Assembly: GCA_002749285.1 (NCBI GenBank)
Contig: PDPR01000017.1
Coordinates: forward strand, 1-52,162
Length of the DNA stretch: 52,162 nucleotides
Direction of reading: 5' to 3'
DNA from: Maribacter sp.
GTDB taxonomy: Bacteria; Bacteroidota; Bacteroidia; Flavobacteriales; Flavobacteriaceae
Made by a program: the position numbers and the translations under genes
Part shown: in pieces, positions 37,310-45,830 of the stretch
Layout: each line of letters opens with the position of its first letter
Position numbering within the stretch: position 1 is the stretch's first letter
The notes under the pieces: generated by a model
Database searches by the model: none
Told to the model about the DNA's origin: nothing
Seen by the model: only the letters and a program-made list of their open reading frames with translations

Positions 37310-37446
37310 ATTGGACGGTTAAGAACTTTGAAATAGACTGTTGCTTTTTTCAAGAAGGGCAACACCATAAAAGTCCAAAAAGATGGGGTAAGCGCACCTA
37401 ATGATACAAGGAAGCATAACCATGACCAAAGTTAAAACTGTCCAAT
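37310..37446. mobile_element. 137-bp MITE-like element with about 20-bp inverted termini
   Basis: The left end at 37310-37330 (ATTGGACGGTT, then ACTTTG after a short spacer) matches the reverse complement of the right end at 37427-37446 (ATTGGACAGTT, then AACTTTG). The outer 11 bases agree at 10 positions. There is no room for a transposase. A clear target-site duplication is not visible. This fits a MITE or a deletion derivative of an insertion sequence. Confidence 0.55.
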
Positions 37447-37488
37447 AATGGCAGGGGTGTCCTACCATCACCGACAAAAACCAGGAAT

Positions 37489-38883
37489 ATGAAGAACATA
37501 AACAGAAGAAATTTCATTCGAAAAACATCATTGGCAGGTGCAGCATTGGCAGTATCCCCTGTCATAGCCAAAGGTTACCCTATTTCCGAACGCCCTTACG
37601 GGGCAAAATACATGGGCGATTTTGCCGCCCCTAAACTAGAGACTGTACGGGCCGCATTCATTGGTGTGGGCGCAAGGGGTCCCGAACACCTCAGGTTCTT
37701 TGCCTCACTACCTGGAACCGAGGTGATTGCCGTTTGCGACTTATACCAAGATCTAGTTGAAAAATGGAGCAAGGAAGCCAAGGGAATCGGAAAAGGGGAA
37801 CGACATAAGAAAATTGCCCAATATTATGGTGGCGAAGATCAATGGAGGACCATGCTGGACGAGGTTAAGCCCGATGTGGTATTTATCGCAACCAATTGGA
37901 GCAACCATGCCCCCATGGTTATAGAGGCCATGAAGAAAGGGGCCCATGCCTTTGTAGAAGTCCCCATAGCCATTACACTTGAAGAAATGTGGGAAATCGT
38001 GAACACCTCGGAGCGGACACAAAAGCACTGTATGATGATGGAGAACGTCAACTACAGCAGGGATGAGCTGATGTTCCTTAATATGTGCAGACAAGGTGTT
38101 ATCGGTGATTTTTTACATGCCGAGGCCTCCTACATCCACGAACTTCGCTTCCAAATGGAGGAGCAGGAACGTGGAACAGGCTCTTGGAGAACGTACCATT
38201 ATGCGAAGCGCAATGGTAATTTATACCCTACCCATGGTCTTGGTCCTGTTTCCCAATACATGAATGTAGCACGAAGTGACGACAACTTCGACAGTTTGGT
38301 TTCCTTTTCTACCCAAGCTTTGGGAAGAAAGTTATATGCTGAGAACAATTATCCGTCCGAACATAAATGGAACAAACTGGATTACAAAGGGGGAGACCTA
38401 AATACATCCATAATAAAAACAACCGTTGGCAGGACCATAATGGTCCAATGGGACGAGACAAGCCCCCGACCCTATTCCAGATTGAACCTGATTCAGGGCA
38501 CTAAAGGTATTTTAGCCGGATTCCCGACAAGAATCGCCTTGGAAGGTGGTGTGGAAGGAGCTACCGAGAACCACCATTCATGGGCACAAGGGGAACAATT
38601 GGCTGCCATATATGAAAAATACGACCATCCCTTGTATAAAAGATTGAACCAAGCCACCAAAGGTACTGGTCATGGTGGCATGGATGGCATAATGATGTAT
38701 CGCATCGTGGAATGCCTGCAAAATGGACTCCCCTTGGACCAGAACCTATATGAAGGTTGTTTCTGGAGTGCCGTATCCCCCTTAAGTGAACGTTCCGTTG
38801 CGAGTGGTGGCACCCCCCAGAATTTCCCGGATTTCACAAGGGGTAATTGGAAAAACACAAATCCATTGACCATTATTCCATAA
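37489..38883 (+). CDS. GH109-like Gfo/Idh/MocA oxidoreductase, Tat-exported
   Basis: A 464-residue protein with a twin-arginine signal (NRRNFIRKTS) for folded export. A Rossmann NAD-binding site (AAFIGVGARGPEHL) follows. The usual Gfo/Idh EKP motif reads VEVPIAITLEE, as in glycoside hydrolase family 109. THGLGPVSQYMN, SPRPYSRLNLIQGTKG and GHGGMDGIMMYR are further GH109-type blocks. GH109 enzymes hydrolyse alpha-N-acetylgalactosaminides through an NAD-dependent redox step. The true sugar is unknown. It begins the three-gene cassette with a DUF1080 lipoprotein and another oxidoreductase. Confidence 0.85.
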   Translation: MKNINRRNFIRKTSLAGAALAVSPVIAKGYPISERPYGAKYMGDFAAPKLETVRAAFIGVGARGPEHLRFFASLPGTEVIAVCDLYQDLVEKWSKEAKGIGKGERHKKIAQYYGGEDQWRTMLDEVKPDVVFIATNWSNHAPMVIEAMKKGAHAFVEVPIAITLEEMWEIVNTSERTQKHCMMMENVNYSRDELMFLNMCRQGVIGDFLHAEASYIHELRFQMEEQERGTGSWRTYHYAKRNGNLYPTHGLGPVSQYMNVARSDDNFDSLVSFSTQALGRKLYAENNYPSEHKWNKLDYKGGDLNTSIIKTTVGRTIMVQWDETSPRPYSRLNLIQGTKGILAGFPTRIALEGGVEGATENHHSWAQGEQLAAIYEKYDHPLYKRLNQATKGTGHGGMDGIMMYRIVECLQNGLPLDQNLYEGCFWSAVSPLSERSVASGGTPQNFPDFTRGNWKNTNPLTIIP

Positions 38884-38905
38884 TACGACTTAAAAAAACA
38901 AATAC

Positions 38906-39586
38906 ATGTTCGGGAAAGTCTATGTACGGTACTTTTATATTATAACATCAATCCTGACAATCACTTCATGTGCACCCCATAAAGACCTTAATGAGAAAGG
39001 GTTTAAAACCCTTTTTAATGGCAAAAACCTAGAGGGGTGGGTGGGCAACACATCGGCTTATCGTGTAGAGAATGGTATGATAGTCGTTGACCCCAAAGGC
39101 AGCGGCAGTGGAGGGAACCTTTTTACCGAACAGGAATTTAGCGACTTTATCCTAAGATTCGAATTTCAGTTAACCCCAGGCAGCAATAATGGATTGGGAA
39201 TCCATGCTCCGTTGGAGGGGGATGTGGCCTATATGGGCAAGGAGTTTCAGATTCTGGATAATACTGCCGACAAGTATTCAGACCTACAACCCTATCAATA
39301 CCATGGCTCGGTATATGGCGTCATACCTGCGAAACGTGGTTTTTTGAATCCTGTTGGTGAATGGAACCAGCAAGAGGTTTATGTAAGAGGGTCAAAAACA
39401 AAAGTTATATTAAATGGCAATGTCATTGTTGACGGGGATTTCATAAAGGCCAGCAAAGATGGCACCATGGACCATAAAGACCACCCAGGGTTAAAACGAA
39501 CATACGGACATATCGGTTTTCTAGGCCATGGGGATGTCGTCCGTTTTAAAAATATTAGAATAAAGGATTTATCAACAAGTAAATAA
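38906..39586 (+). CDS. DUF1080 lipoprotein (3-keto-disaccharide hydrolase family)
   Basis: A 226-residue exported lipoprotein (lipobox ITSC, near residue 22) with one DUF1080 jelly-roll domain. The domain shows LFNGKNLEGWVG, EFQLTPGSNNGLGIHAPL and the end HIGFLGHGDVVRFKNIRI. Some DUF1080 proteins cleave 3-keto-disaccharides, the product of sugar C3 oxidation. Position between two exported oxidoreductases fits such a role. It lies 22 nt after the GH109-like gene and 7 nt before the next. Confidence 0.85.
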   Translation: MFGKVYVRYFYIITSILTITSCAPHKDLNEKGFKTLFNGKNLEGWVGNTSAYRVENGMIVVDPKGSGSGGNLFTEQEFSDFILRFEFQLTPGSNNGLGIHAPLEGDVAYMGKEFQILDNTADKYSDLQPYQYHGSVYGVIPAKRGFLNPVGEWNQQEVYVRGSKTKVILNGNVIVDGDFIKASKDGTMDHKDHPGLKRTYGHIGFLGHGDVVRFKNIRIKDLSTSK

Positions 39587-39593
39587 AGAATAT

Positions 39594-41042
39594 ATGTGTG
39601 CATACAACAAGGAACGCAGGGATTTTGTAAAGAAAAGTAGTTTAGGCATATTGGGAATGGCCATTGCCCCTTCACTGATAGGGAACATGGGATCCCATAA
39701 TCGTTTAAGAACGGCCCATATTGGTGTAGGGGGAATGGGGTTTGAGGACCTAAGGGACATATCCTCCCATAAGTTGGTCGATGTTACCGCTTTATGTGAT
39801 GTGGATAGTACCAACTTGGCCGCTGCCCAAAAACTACACCCAAAAGCTAAGGTATTCTCTGATTATCGTGTTATGCTGGCCGAAATGAAGAATGAGATTG
39901 ATGCTGTTATCGTTTCAACACCAGACCATACCCATGCACCAGCTTCAATAATGGCAATGAATTTTGGCAAACCTGTTTATTGTCAAAAACCGCTTACCCA
40001 CCATGTATCCGAGGCCAGGGCCATGGGAAAATTGGCCGCGGATAAAAACCTGGTTACCCAAATGGGCATTCAGGTACATTCGTTCTACGACTACAAACTG
40101 GCAACACTGCTAATACAGTCCGGAATAATAGGCAAAGTACATACCGTACGTGCATGGTCCCCAAAAAACTGGGGATATGATGGGCCAAAACCAAAGGGTA
40201 GTGACCCTGTTCCTGAAACATTGGACTGGAACCTATGGTTAGGAACATCGGCCAAAAGACCCTACAAAAAAGATATTTACCACCCTGGAAACTGGAGGAA
40301 ATTAATGGATTTTGGTTGTGGTACACTTGGGGATATGGGAGTCCATATCTTTGACACGCCCTACAATGCCCTTGAATTGGACGTACCAAGAACAATACGC
40401 AATGAATGTCGGGAACCAAACGGTTTCGGGTTCCCTGAGAACAATACCGTAACTTATGAATTCCCGGGCACCAAACATACCGCAGATACCTTGACCTGGG
40501 TTTGGTATGATGGCCCCGGGGCACCAAAAATGCACGAAGACTTAAGACTTCCCCATGAAAAGGACATGTCGGCCACAAACAAGGCCGGTAATGGGGAAAA
40601 ATCCGTAGCGGAAAAGATGTCCCTCGAAACCAAGGTGACCAAGGAAGGCAAATTACCCGAACAAGGTGCCATGTTCATCGGTGACAAAGGTCGTTTATTA
40701 CTACCGCACTTTATGGAATTGCCCAGAAAAATAGTCAATGGTGAATATGTGGATATTTCCGCTGAAATAGCCCTTGTCGAAAAAAAGAACAACATGGGCA
40801 AACCTATTCGGAATTACGGCTCAGAAGGGCCCAAACATTACCATCAATTCGTAGATGCCTGCTTAGGCCGATCGGAATGTAGCGCTCCTTTCTCCTATGC
40901 ATCAAGGCTTACAGAGACGATTCTCCTAGGCGTAATAGCAGGTCGCTTCCCCAACAAGACCCTACATTGGGACAATAAAAAAGCGAAATTCAAGGAAGAA
41001 GAGGCAAACCAGTACTTGGAATCTACCTATCGGGATTTCTAA
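39594..41042 (+). CDS. Gfo/Idh/MocA-family oxidoreductase, Tat-exported
   Basis: A 482-residue protein with a twin-arginine signal (ERRDFVKKSS). The NAD-binding region reads TAHIGVGGMGFEDL, VIVSTPDHTHAPAS, and the substrate motif YCQKPLTHHVSEAR has QKP in place of EKP, as in many exported bacterial relatives. The C-terminal part (GPKHYHQFVDACLGRSECSA) is typical of this subgroup. It could oxidise the sugar at C3 and so supply the DUF1080 hydrolase. A strong terminator follows the gene. Confidence 0.87.
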   Translation: MCAYNKERRDFVKKSSLGILGMAIAPSLIGNMGSHNRLRTAHIGVGGMGFEDLRDISSHKLVDVTALCDVDSTNLAAAQKLHPKAKVFSDYRVMLAEMKNEIDAVIVSTPDHTHAPASIMAMNFGKPVYCQKPLTHHVSEARAMGKLAADKNLVTQMGIQVHSFYDYKLATLLIQSGIIGKVHTVRAWSPKNWGYDGPKPKGSDPVPETLDWNLWLGTSAKRPYKKDIYHPGNWRKLMDFGCGTLGDMGVHIFDTPYNALELDVPRTIRNECREPNGFGFPENNTVTYEFPGTKHTADTLTWVWYDGPGAPKMHEDLRLPHEKDMSATNKAGNGEKSVAEKMSLETKVTKEGKLPEQGAMFIGDKGRLLLPHFMELPRKIVNGEYVDISAEIALVEKKNNMGKPIRNYGSEGPKHYHQFVDACLGRSECSAPFSYASRLTETILLGVIAGRFPNKTLHWDNKKAKFKEEEANQYLESTYRDF

Positions 41043-41081
41043 ATAAAAATAGGACAGGGAAAACAAACTGTCTTTAGCACC

Positions 41082-41121
41082 AAGGTGGTTTTATAGTTTT
41101 TAAGCTATAAAACTACCTTTT
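41082..41121 (+). terminator. Rho-independent terminator of the sugar cassette
   Basis: AAGGTGGTTTTATAG at 41082-41096 pairs with CTATAAAACTACCTT at 41105-41119, with one G-T pair and loop TTTTTAAG. A T-run follows. It ends the three-gene cassette cleanly. Confidence 0.8.
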
Positions 41122-41388
41122 CCACTATAAAGGCAATCGATTACTTTAGATCCTTCCGTGCCTATTGACCGTAGCACTACCGAAGGGCCTATCCAACCAC
41201 AAAATATCACATGAAGTCGAACAACCCCGACCTAAGGGCACAAGGTATACTTCCGGTTTTTTGTTTCGAGGCAAGCCCCAGAAAATAAAACCCCTTTGTT
41301 TACCAGCCTGCGATTAAAAACAACACACAACATTTTATCCGTTTATTAAATCTATCCCAATCATTGATTACACTCCCTTAAAAAATCA

Positions 41389-41396
41389 TATTTTTG
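41389..41396 (+). promoter_or_regulatory. -7 promoter element TATTTTTG for the OstA-like gene
   Basis: A perfect TAnnTTTG match. A TTG at 41364-41366 lies 22 nt upstream and could be the -33 element. The translation start is 16 nt downstream. Confidence 0.55.
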
Positions 41397-41412
41397 GGGA
41401 AAACTCATCAAC

Positions 41413-43119
41413 TTGTTCAATAGAATCATTTACATACTGGCGGTATTGGCTTCACTACCCCTGTTTTCACAAGATGCCCCCCCAAGGGATAATATAAAAC
41501 AAATCAATATTGTTTATGGGGCAAACTTCACCAAGGACGAGGCTCAATACCCAGGGGCCTCCATATTCAGTAAGGATGATAGGCAAATACAATTTGAGCA
41601 CGAAGGGGCCGATCTGTTTTGTGACATTGCCATCTATTACCAGAAAGAGAACAAGCTAAAGGCCATCGGCAATATTCTCCTACAACAAGGGGACTCCATT
41701 CAAATGACCAGTGGCAAGATCAACTATGACGGTAACGAGAACATGGCAAAAGCCTGGGAAAACGTTGTCTTGACGAGCAGCACCAAAATGACCTTGAAGA
41801 CCGACACACTTCATTTCAACAGATTGGAACAACAGGCATATTATAAGGATTTCGGCACGGTGGTCGACTCTGTCAATACCTTGACCAGTCAAATAGGACG
41901 GTATTTTCTGGAAAATAAAAAGTTACAGTTCTTAGACAGTGTACATATTGTAAACCCGGATTACATATTGGATTCCGAACAATTGGATTATTATGAAACC
42001 TCTAAGAATGCCTACCTCTACGGACCATCGACAATTACCGGGAAAACATATAAAATATATTGTGAACGCGGATTTTATGATACAAAGGTAGAAACCGGGT
42101 ATTTTATCAAAAATACGAGAATCGACTACAACAATCGAATCATCAAAGGCGACAGCGTATATTTCAACAAGGCTAGGGAGTTTGCCTCGGCAACGAACAA
42201 CATCAAGGTTATCGACACAGTGAACAACGGGGTGATCAAGGCGCATTATGCCGAAGTGTTCAAGACCAAGGATTCTGTCTTTGCCACCCGGCGGGCAGTA
42301 TCAATAGTTATAATGGAGAAAGACTCCTTGTTCATACATGGCGATACATTGATGTTGACAGGCAAACCAGAACACAGAGTTCTCCGGGCCTTTAAAAATG
42401 CGAAATTCTTTAAGACCGACTTAAGCGGCAAATGTGACTCCATCCATTCCAACCAAAGAACAGGGGTTACCCAATTGATAACCAACCCCGTTATCTGGAA
42501 TGGCCACAACCAAATGACCGGGGACAGTATTCATCTGAAATCCAATCTAAAGACCGAGAAAATGGATTCGCTCAAAGTCCTGAACAATGCGTTTGTCATC
42601 TCCATCGACAGTGTTAGTATGGAAGGCTATAACCAAGCGAAGGGAAAGAACTTATTCGGGAAATTCAAGGACAATCAGCTCAAATTGGTCGATTTAATAA
42701 AAAACACAGAGGTCATCTACTATATGTACAATGATGATGATGAACTCATTGGCATCAATAAGACGATATGTAGTGCCATTCGAATAAAAATGGCCGGGAA
42801 TGATATCGAGGAACTCACTTTCTCTACCAACCCCGACGGGGATATTTTCCCAGAGACAGAACTTCCCCTGAATAGCCGGAAATTAAAAGGCTTTGTTTGG
42901 CGGGGCGATGAACGTATTGTCACAAAAGAGGATATTTTCGATGAGGATGACAACAATCTGGTACTACCTATCATTAGGGGTATCTCGAACCCAATCGATA
43001 TTGATGCGGAAGAAGAGGAACGAAGTTCCAATGAAAATGATCCGGTAAACAATATTCCTCCCAAGAACGACAAAGCCACAAACCCCAGGAAGAACCTGAG
43101 AAAAGGGAAAGTCGATTAA
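41413..43119 (+). CDS. OstA-like (LptA-family) exported protein
   Basis: A 568-residue exported protein with OstA/LptA-type beta-jellyroll repeats, as used to carry lipopolysaccharide across the periplasm. The signal peptide reads MFNRIIYILAVLASLPLFSQ. The start is TTG (41413), the only codon that keeps the signal peptide. Repeating units with the pattern (I/V)xGDSxxxxxxxxxA are spread over residues about 70-420. The last 60 residues are highly charged and acidic/basic. In flavobacteria this gene commonly precedes an aminotransferase and a TPR gene. A direct LPS-transport role is inferred. Confidence 0.8.
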   Translation: MFNRIIYILAVLASLPLFSQDAPPRDNIKQINIVYGANFTKDEAQYPGASIFSKDDRQIQFEHEGADLFCDIAIYYQKENKLKAIGNILLQQGDSIQMTSGKINYDGNENMAKAWENVVLTSSTKMTLKTDTLHFNRLEQQAYYKDFGTVVDSVNTLTSQIGRYFLENKKLQFLDSVHIVNPDYILDSEQLDYYETSKNAYLYGPSTITGKTYKIYCERGFYDTKVETGYFIKNTRIDYNNRIIKGDSVYFNKAREFASATNNIKVIDTVNNGVIKAHYAEVFKTKDSVFATRRAVSIVIMEKDSLFIHGDTLMLTGKPEHRVLRAFKNAKFFKTDLSGKCDSIHSNQRTGVTQLITNPVIWNGHNQMTGDSIHLKSNLKTEKMDSLKVLNNAFVISIDSVSMEGYNQAKGKNLFGKFKDNQLKLVDLIKNTEVIYYMYNDDDELIGINKTICSAIRIKMAGNDIEELTFSTNPDGDIFPETELPLNSRKLKGFVWRGDERIVTKEDIFDEDDNNLVLPIIRGISNPIDIDAEEEERSSNENDPVNNIPPKNDKATNPRKNLRKGKVD

Positions 43120-43127
43120 CAACTGTC

Positions 43128-44309
43128 ATGAAAAAGGATTTCCTAAGATTCCAAGCCCAAACATCCCCACATCCTTTGGCCATGCAAGTATCCCACGCAA
43201 AAGGATCATATATCCATGACAACGAGGGAAATGCCCATCTGGACTTTATAGCAGGCGTATCCGCCTGTAGTTTGGGGCATTGCCATCCAGAAGTGGCCAA
43301 GGCGGTAAAAGACCAAGTGGACAAGTACATGCATGTGATGGTGTATGGCGAATACATTCAAGAACCTGCGGTAATGTATACCAAACTATTGGCATCATTG
43401 CTTCCTCCTTCTTTGGAAACAACCTATTTGGTCAACTCAGGAACCGAGGCAATCGAAGGATCCCTGAAATTAGCAAGGCGTTATACGGGAAGAAGCCAGA
43501 TAATCGCTGCGAAAAAAGCCTATCATGGCAATACAATGGGAAGTTTGAGCCTAATGGGGCTTGAAGAACGAAAAGGCGCCTTTAGACCTTTGATCCCGGA
43601 CATCTCCTATATAGAATTCAATGCACAGTCGGATCTTGGAAAGATAACCCGAAAAACTGCCGCTGTCATTCTGGAAACCATTCAGGGAGGAGCTGGCTTT
43701 ATTGAACCAAGGGACGGCTATCTGGCAAGTGTGAGGAAGCGTTGTTCCGAGATGGGAGCCCTTTTGATACTGGATGAGATCCAACCAGGTTTCGGACGGA
43801 CAGGAAAATTATTCGCCTTTGGGAATTACGATTGCATTCCCGATATACTGGTCATGGGCAAAGGTATGGCCTCTGGCCTACCCGTAGGGGCCTTTACGGC
43901 CTCAAGGGAAATAATGTCAACCTTACGGGAGAACCCAAAAATGGGCCATATCACCACCTTTGGTGGCAACCCGGTCATAGCATCTGCCTGTTTGGCCACA
44001 TTAAAACATATTGTCGAAGGCAACCTCATGGCCGAGACGTTGATCAAGGAAGAATACATTCGCACATTACTAAAACATAAGTACATCAAAGAGATCAGGG
44101 GAAAAGGGCTGATGTTGGCATTGATCATGGAAAAGGCCGAAATCGCGGATTACCTTATACTGACCGCAGCCAAGAGGAACCTCATCCTGTTTTGGCTATT
44201 GTTTGAAAAAAATGCCGTTAGGATTACCCCTCCCTTAACAATTTCCTTGGGGGAACTCAAAAAAGGATGTAATACAATTCTTGGAATATTGAACGATTTC
44301 AAACAATAA
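43128..44309 (+). CDS. Class III PLP-dependent aminotransferase
   Basis: A 393-residue aspartate/ornithine-type transaminase. The PLP lysine is Lys245 in LVMGKGMASG. The cofactor aspartate Asp216 is in LILDEIQPGFGRTG, and SGTEAIEGSLKLA at 104-116 is the phosphate-binding segment. Substrate cannot be told from sequence; acetylornithine or related aminotransferases are the nearest general type. It starts 8 nt after the OstA-like gene. Confidence 0.88.
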   Translation: MKKDFLRFQAQTSPHPLAMQVSHAKGSYIHDNEGNAHLDFIAGVSACSLGHCHPEVAKAVKDQVDKYMHVMVYGEYIQEPAVMYTKLLASLLPPSLETTYLVNSGTEAIEGSLKLARRYTGRSQIIAAKKAYHGNTMGSLSLMGLEERKGAFRPLIPDISYIEFNAQSDLGKITRKTAAVILETIQGGAGFIEPRDGYLASVRKRCSEMGALLILDEIQPGFGRTGKLFAFGNYDCIPDILVMGKGMASGLPVGAFTASREIMSTLRENPKMGHITTFGGNPVIASACLATLKHIVEGNLMAETLIKEEYIRTLLKHKYIKEIRGKGLMLALIMEKAEIADYLILTAAKRNLILFWLLFEKNAVRITPPLTISLGELKKGCNTILGILNDFKQ

Positions 44310-44371
44310 GTTGTTAACTATTTTGTTAATAATATAGCTCGATCCACAAGGAAAACACAGTCCCAAAGGAT

Positions 44372-44379
44372 TACTTTTA
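44372..44379 (+). promoter_or_regulatory. Possible -7 element TACTTTTA before the TPR gene
   Basis: It matches TAnnTTTG except for the last base and lies 28 nt before the ATG at 44408. No clear -33 TTG is visible. Confidence 0.3.
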
Positions 44380-44407
44380 GACCCGTAGACCAATCAAAAA
44401 TTCCCCT

Positions 44408-45805
44408 ATGGCAGAAGCCAACGAAAGGCCGAACAAGCCCATTGCCAAGTTTGAATCCATGCTAAGGACAGACGATGTCTATTTTTTCGATGCTGAGGAT
44501 TTTGAGGATATTATACACCATTACCTCAACCATGGAAAAATAGCGTTGGCAAAGAAGGCCATTAAGATCGGCCTAAAACAACACACCGATTCCATTGCGT
44601 TGAAACTATTGGATGTTGAGGTTCTTGTATTCGAGAACAATCTGGATCGGGCAGAGGTATTATTGGACAGGCTACAACTTCTTGACAGTTGCAACGAAGA
44701 GATCTATATCCAAAGAGCCAATATCTATTCAAAAAAAGACAATCACGAGGCAGCTGTCAACTTGCTTAAAAAGGCACTGGACCTTTCAGGGGAAAGTTAT
44801 GATATCCATTCATTATTAGGAATGGAATATCTTTTCATGGATGATTTCAGGCTGGCCAAGGAATGCTTCATGAGATGCGTTGATTATGACCAGCAGGATT
44901 ATTCATCACTTTACAATGTGATTTATTGCTTTGATTTTCTTGAGGATTTCGAAGGAGCCACTGCATACCTAAACAAATACTTGGACCGGAACCCCTATTG
45001 TGAAGTAGCTTGGCACCAATTGGGAAAACAGTACTATTCGAAACAGATGTTCCAGGAAGCCTTGGATGCCTTTGATTTTGCCATCATCTCGGATGACACG
45101 TTTATTGGTGCGTATTTTGAAAAGGGGAAAGTCCTTGAGAAGTTGGGCAGATACAATGAGGCTATAGAAAATTACAAGATTACGATCCAGATAGAAGACC
45201 CAACTTCACATGCCTATCTAAGAATCGGCAAGTGCTATGAACGTCTTGGCAATAATGAAATGGCCAAATATTACTATTACCAAACCGTACACGAAGATCC
45301 CTTATTGGACAAAGGCTGGCTGGCCATAACGGACTTCTATTTCTCCAAAGGTGATTTTGGCAAGGCCCTGCACTATATCAACAAAGCCTTGAATATTGAC
45401 GGTAGGAACCCAACATATTGGAAGAAGAGCGCCAACATAAATGCCGCCTTGGAAAATTATGACCAGGCCGATTTCTCCTTTAAACAGGCCGTTGACCTTG
45501 GCAATTACGAATTGGACACATGGCTGGACTGGGCGAATGTTGCCAAGGAAAACCATGACTATATCTCAGGAATCCAGATTTTGGCCCAAGGACGTGAATT
45601 CTATCCCGAAAGTTCCGAGATCCTATATAAGATCGCAGGCCTGTACCTCTTGGCAAATGACAGGACAAATGCACATAACGGCCTAAGAGACGCAGTGAAC
45701 AAGAATTTGGGAAAACTGTACCTTTTCAAGGAAGAGTTCCCCACATACTTCGAAATGGAGTGGATCCAGGGCATAATATCGAATAACAAAAAGGCTTCTC
45801 GATAA
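44408..45805 (+). CDS. TPR-repeat protein
   Basis: A 465-residue soluble protein made almost entirely of tetratricopeptide-like helical repeats. Examples are HQLGKQYYSKQMFQEALDAF, EKGKVLEKLGRYNEAIENYK and LRIGKCYERLGNNEMAKYYY. It has no signal peptide, so it is cytoplasmic. Partners are unknown. The conserved place between the aminotransferase and DUF368 genes is common in flavobacteria and suggests a scaffold role, but no partner can be named. Confidence 0.85.
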   Translation: MAEANERPNKPIAKFESMLRTDDVYFFDAEDFEDIIHHYLNHGKIALAKKAIKIGLKQHTDSIALKLLDVEVLVFENNLDRAEVLLDRLQLLDSCNEEIYIQRANIYSKKDNHEAAVNLLKKALDLSGESYDIHSLLGMEYLFMDDFRLAKECFMRCVDYDQQDYSSLYNVIYCFDFLEDFEGATAYLNKYLDRNPYCEVAWHQLGKQYYSKQMFQEALDAFDFAIISDDTFIGAYFEKGKVLEKLGRYNEAIENYKITIQIEDPTSHAYLRIGKCYERLGNNEMAKYYYYQTVHEDPLLDKGWLAITDFYFSKGDFGKALHYINKALNIDGRNPTYWKKSANINAALENYDQADFSFKQAVDLGNYELDTWLDWANVAKENHDYISGIQILAQGREFYPESSEILYKIAGLYLLANDRTNAHNGLRDAVNKNLGKLYLFKEEFPTYFEMEWIQGIISNNKKASR

Positions 45806-45811
45806 ATAGTC

Positions 45812-45819
45812 TATTTTTG
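45812..45819 (+). promoter_or_regulatory. -7 promoter element TATTTTTG for the DUF368 pair
   Basis: A perfect TAnnTTTG match, 11 nt before the ATG at 45831 and 6 nt after the TPR stop. No -33 TTG at normal spacing. Confidence 0.5.
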
Positions 45820-45830
45820 TTTTTTTGCAT

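Larger units (their letters stand above)
36858..37488. other. Scar zone with mobile-element fragments
   Basis: 631 bases without an intact gene. It contains a truncated IS200-type transposase (37074-37217) and a 137-bp element with terminal inverted repeats (37310-37446). A region before 37074 is AT-rich and shows no gene. The Gfo/Idh-type gene starts at 37489. Confidence 0.6.
41043..41412. other. Gap between the sugar cassette and the OstA-like gene
   Basis: 370 bases with no gene. It contains a strong terminator at 41082-41121 and a -7 element at 41389-41396 for the next gene. A 25-codon frame near 41212 is not supported. Confidence 0.55.

Noticed and set aside
38160..38180. GGAACGTGGAACA as a possible second parS site
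   Set aside because: It lacks the CACGTG centre of parS and matches only one half.
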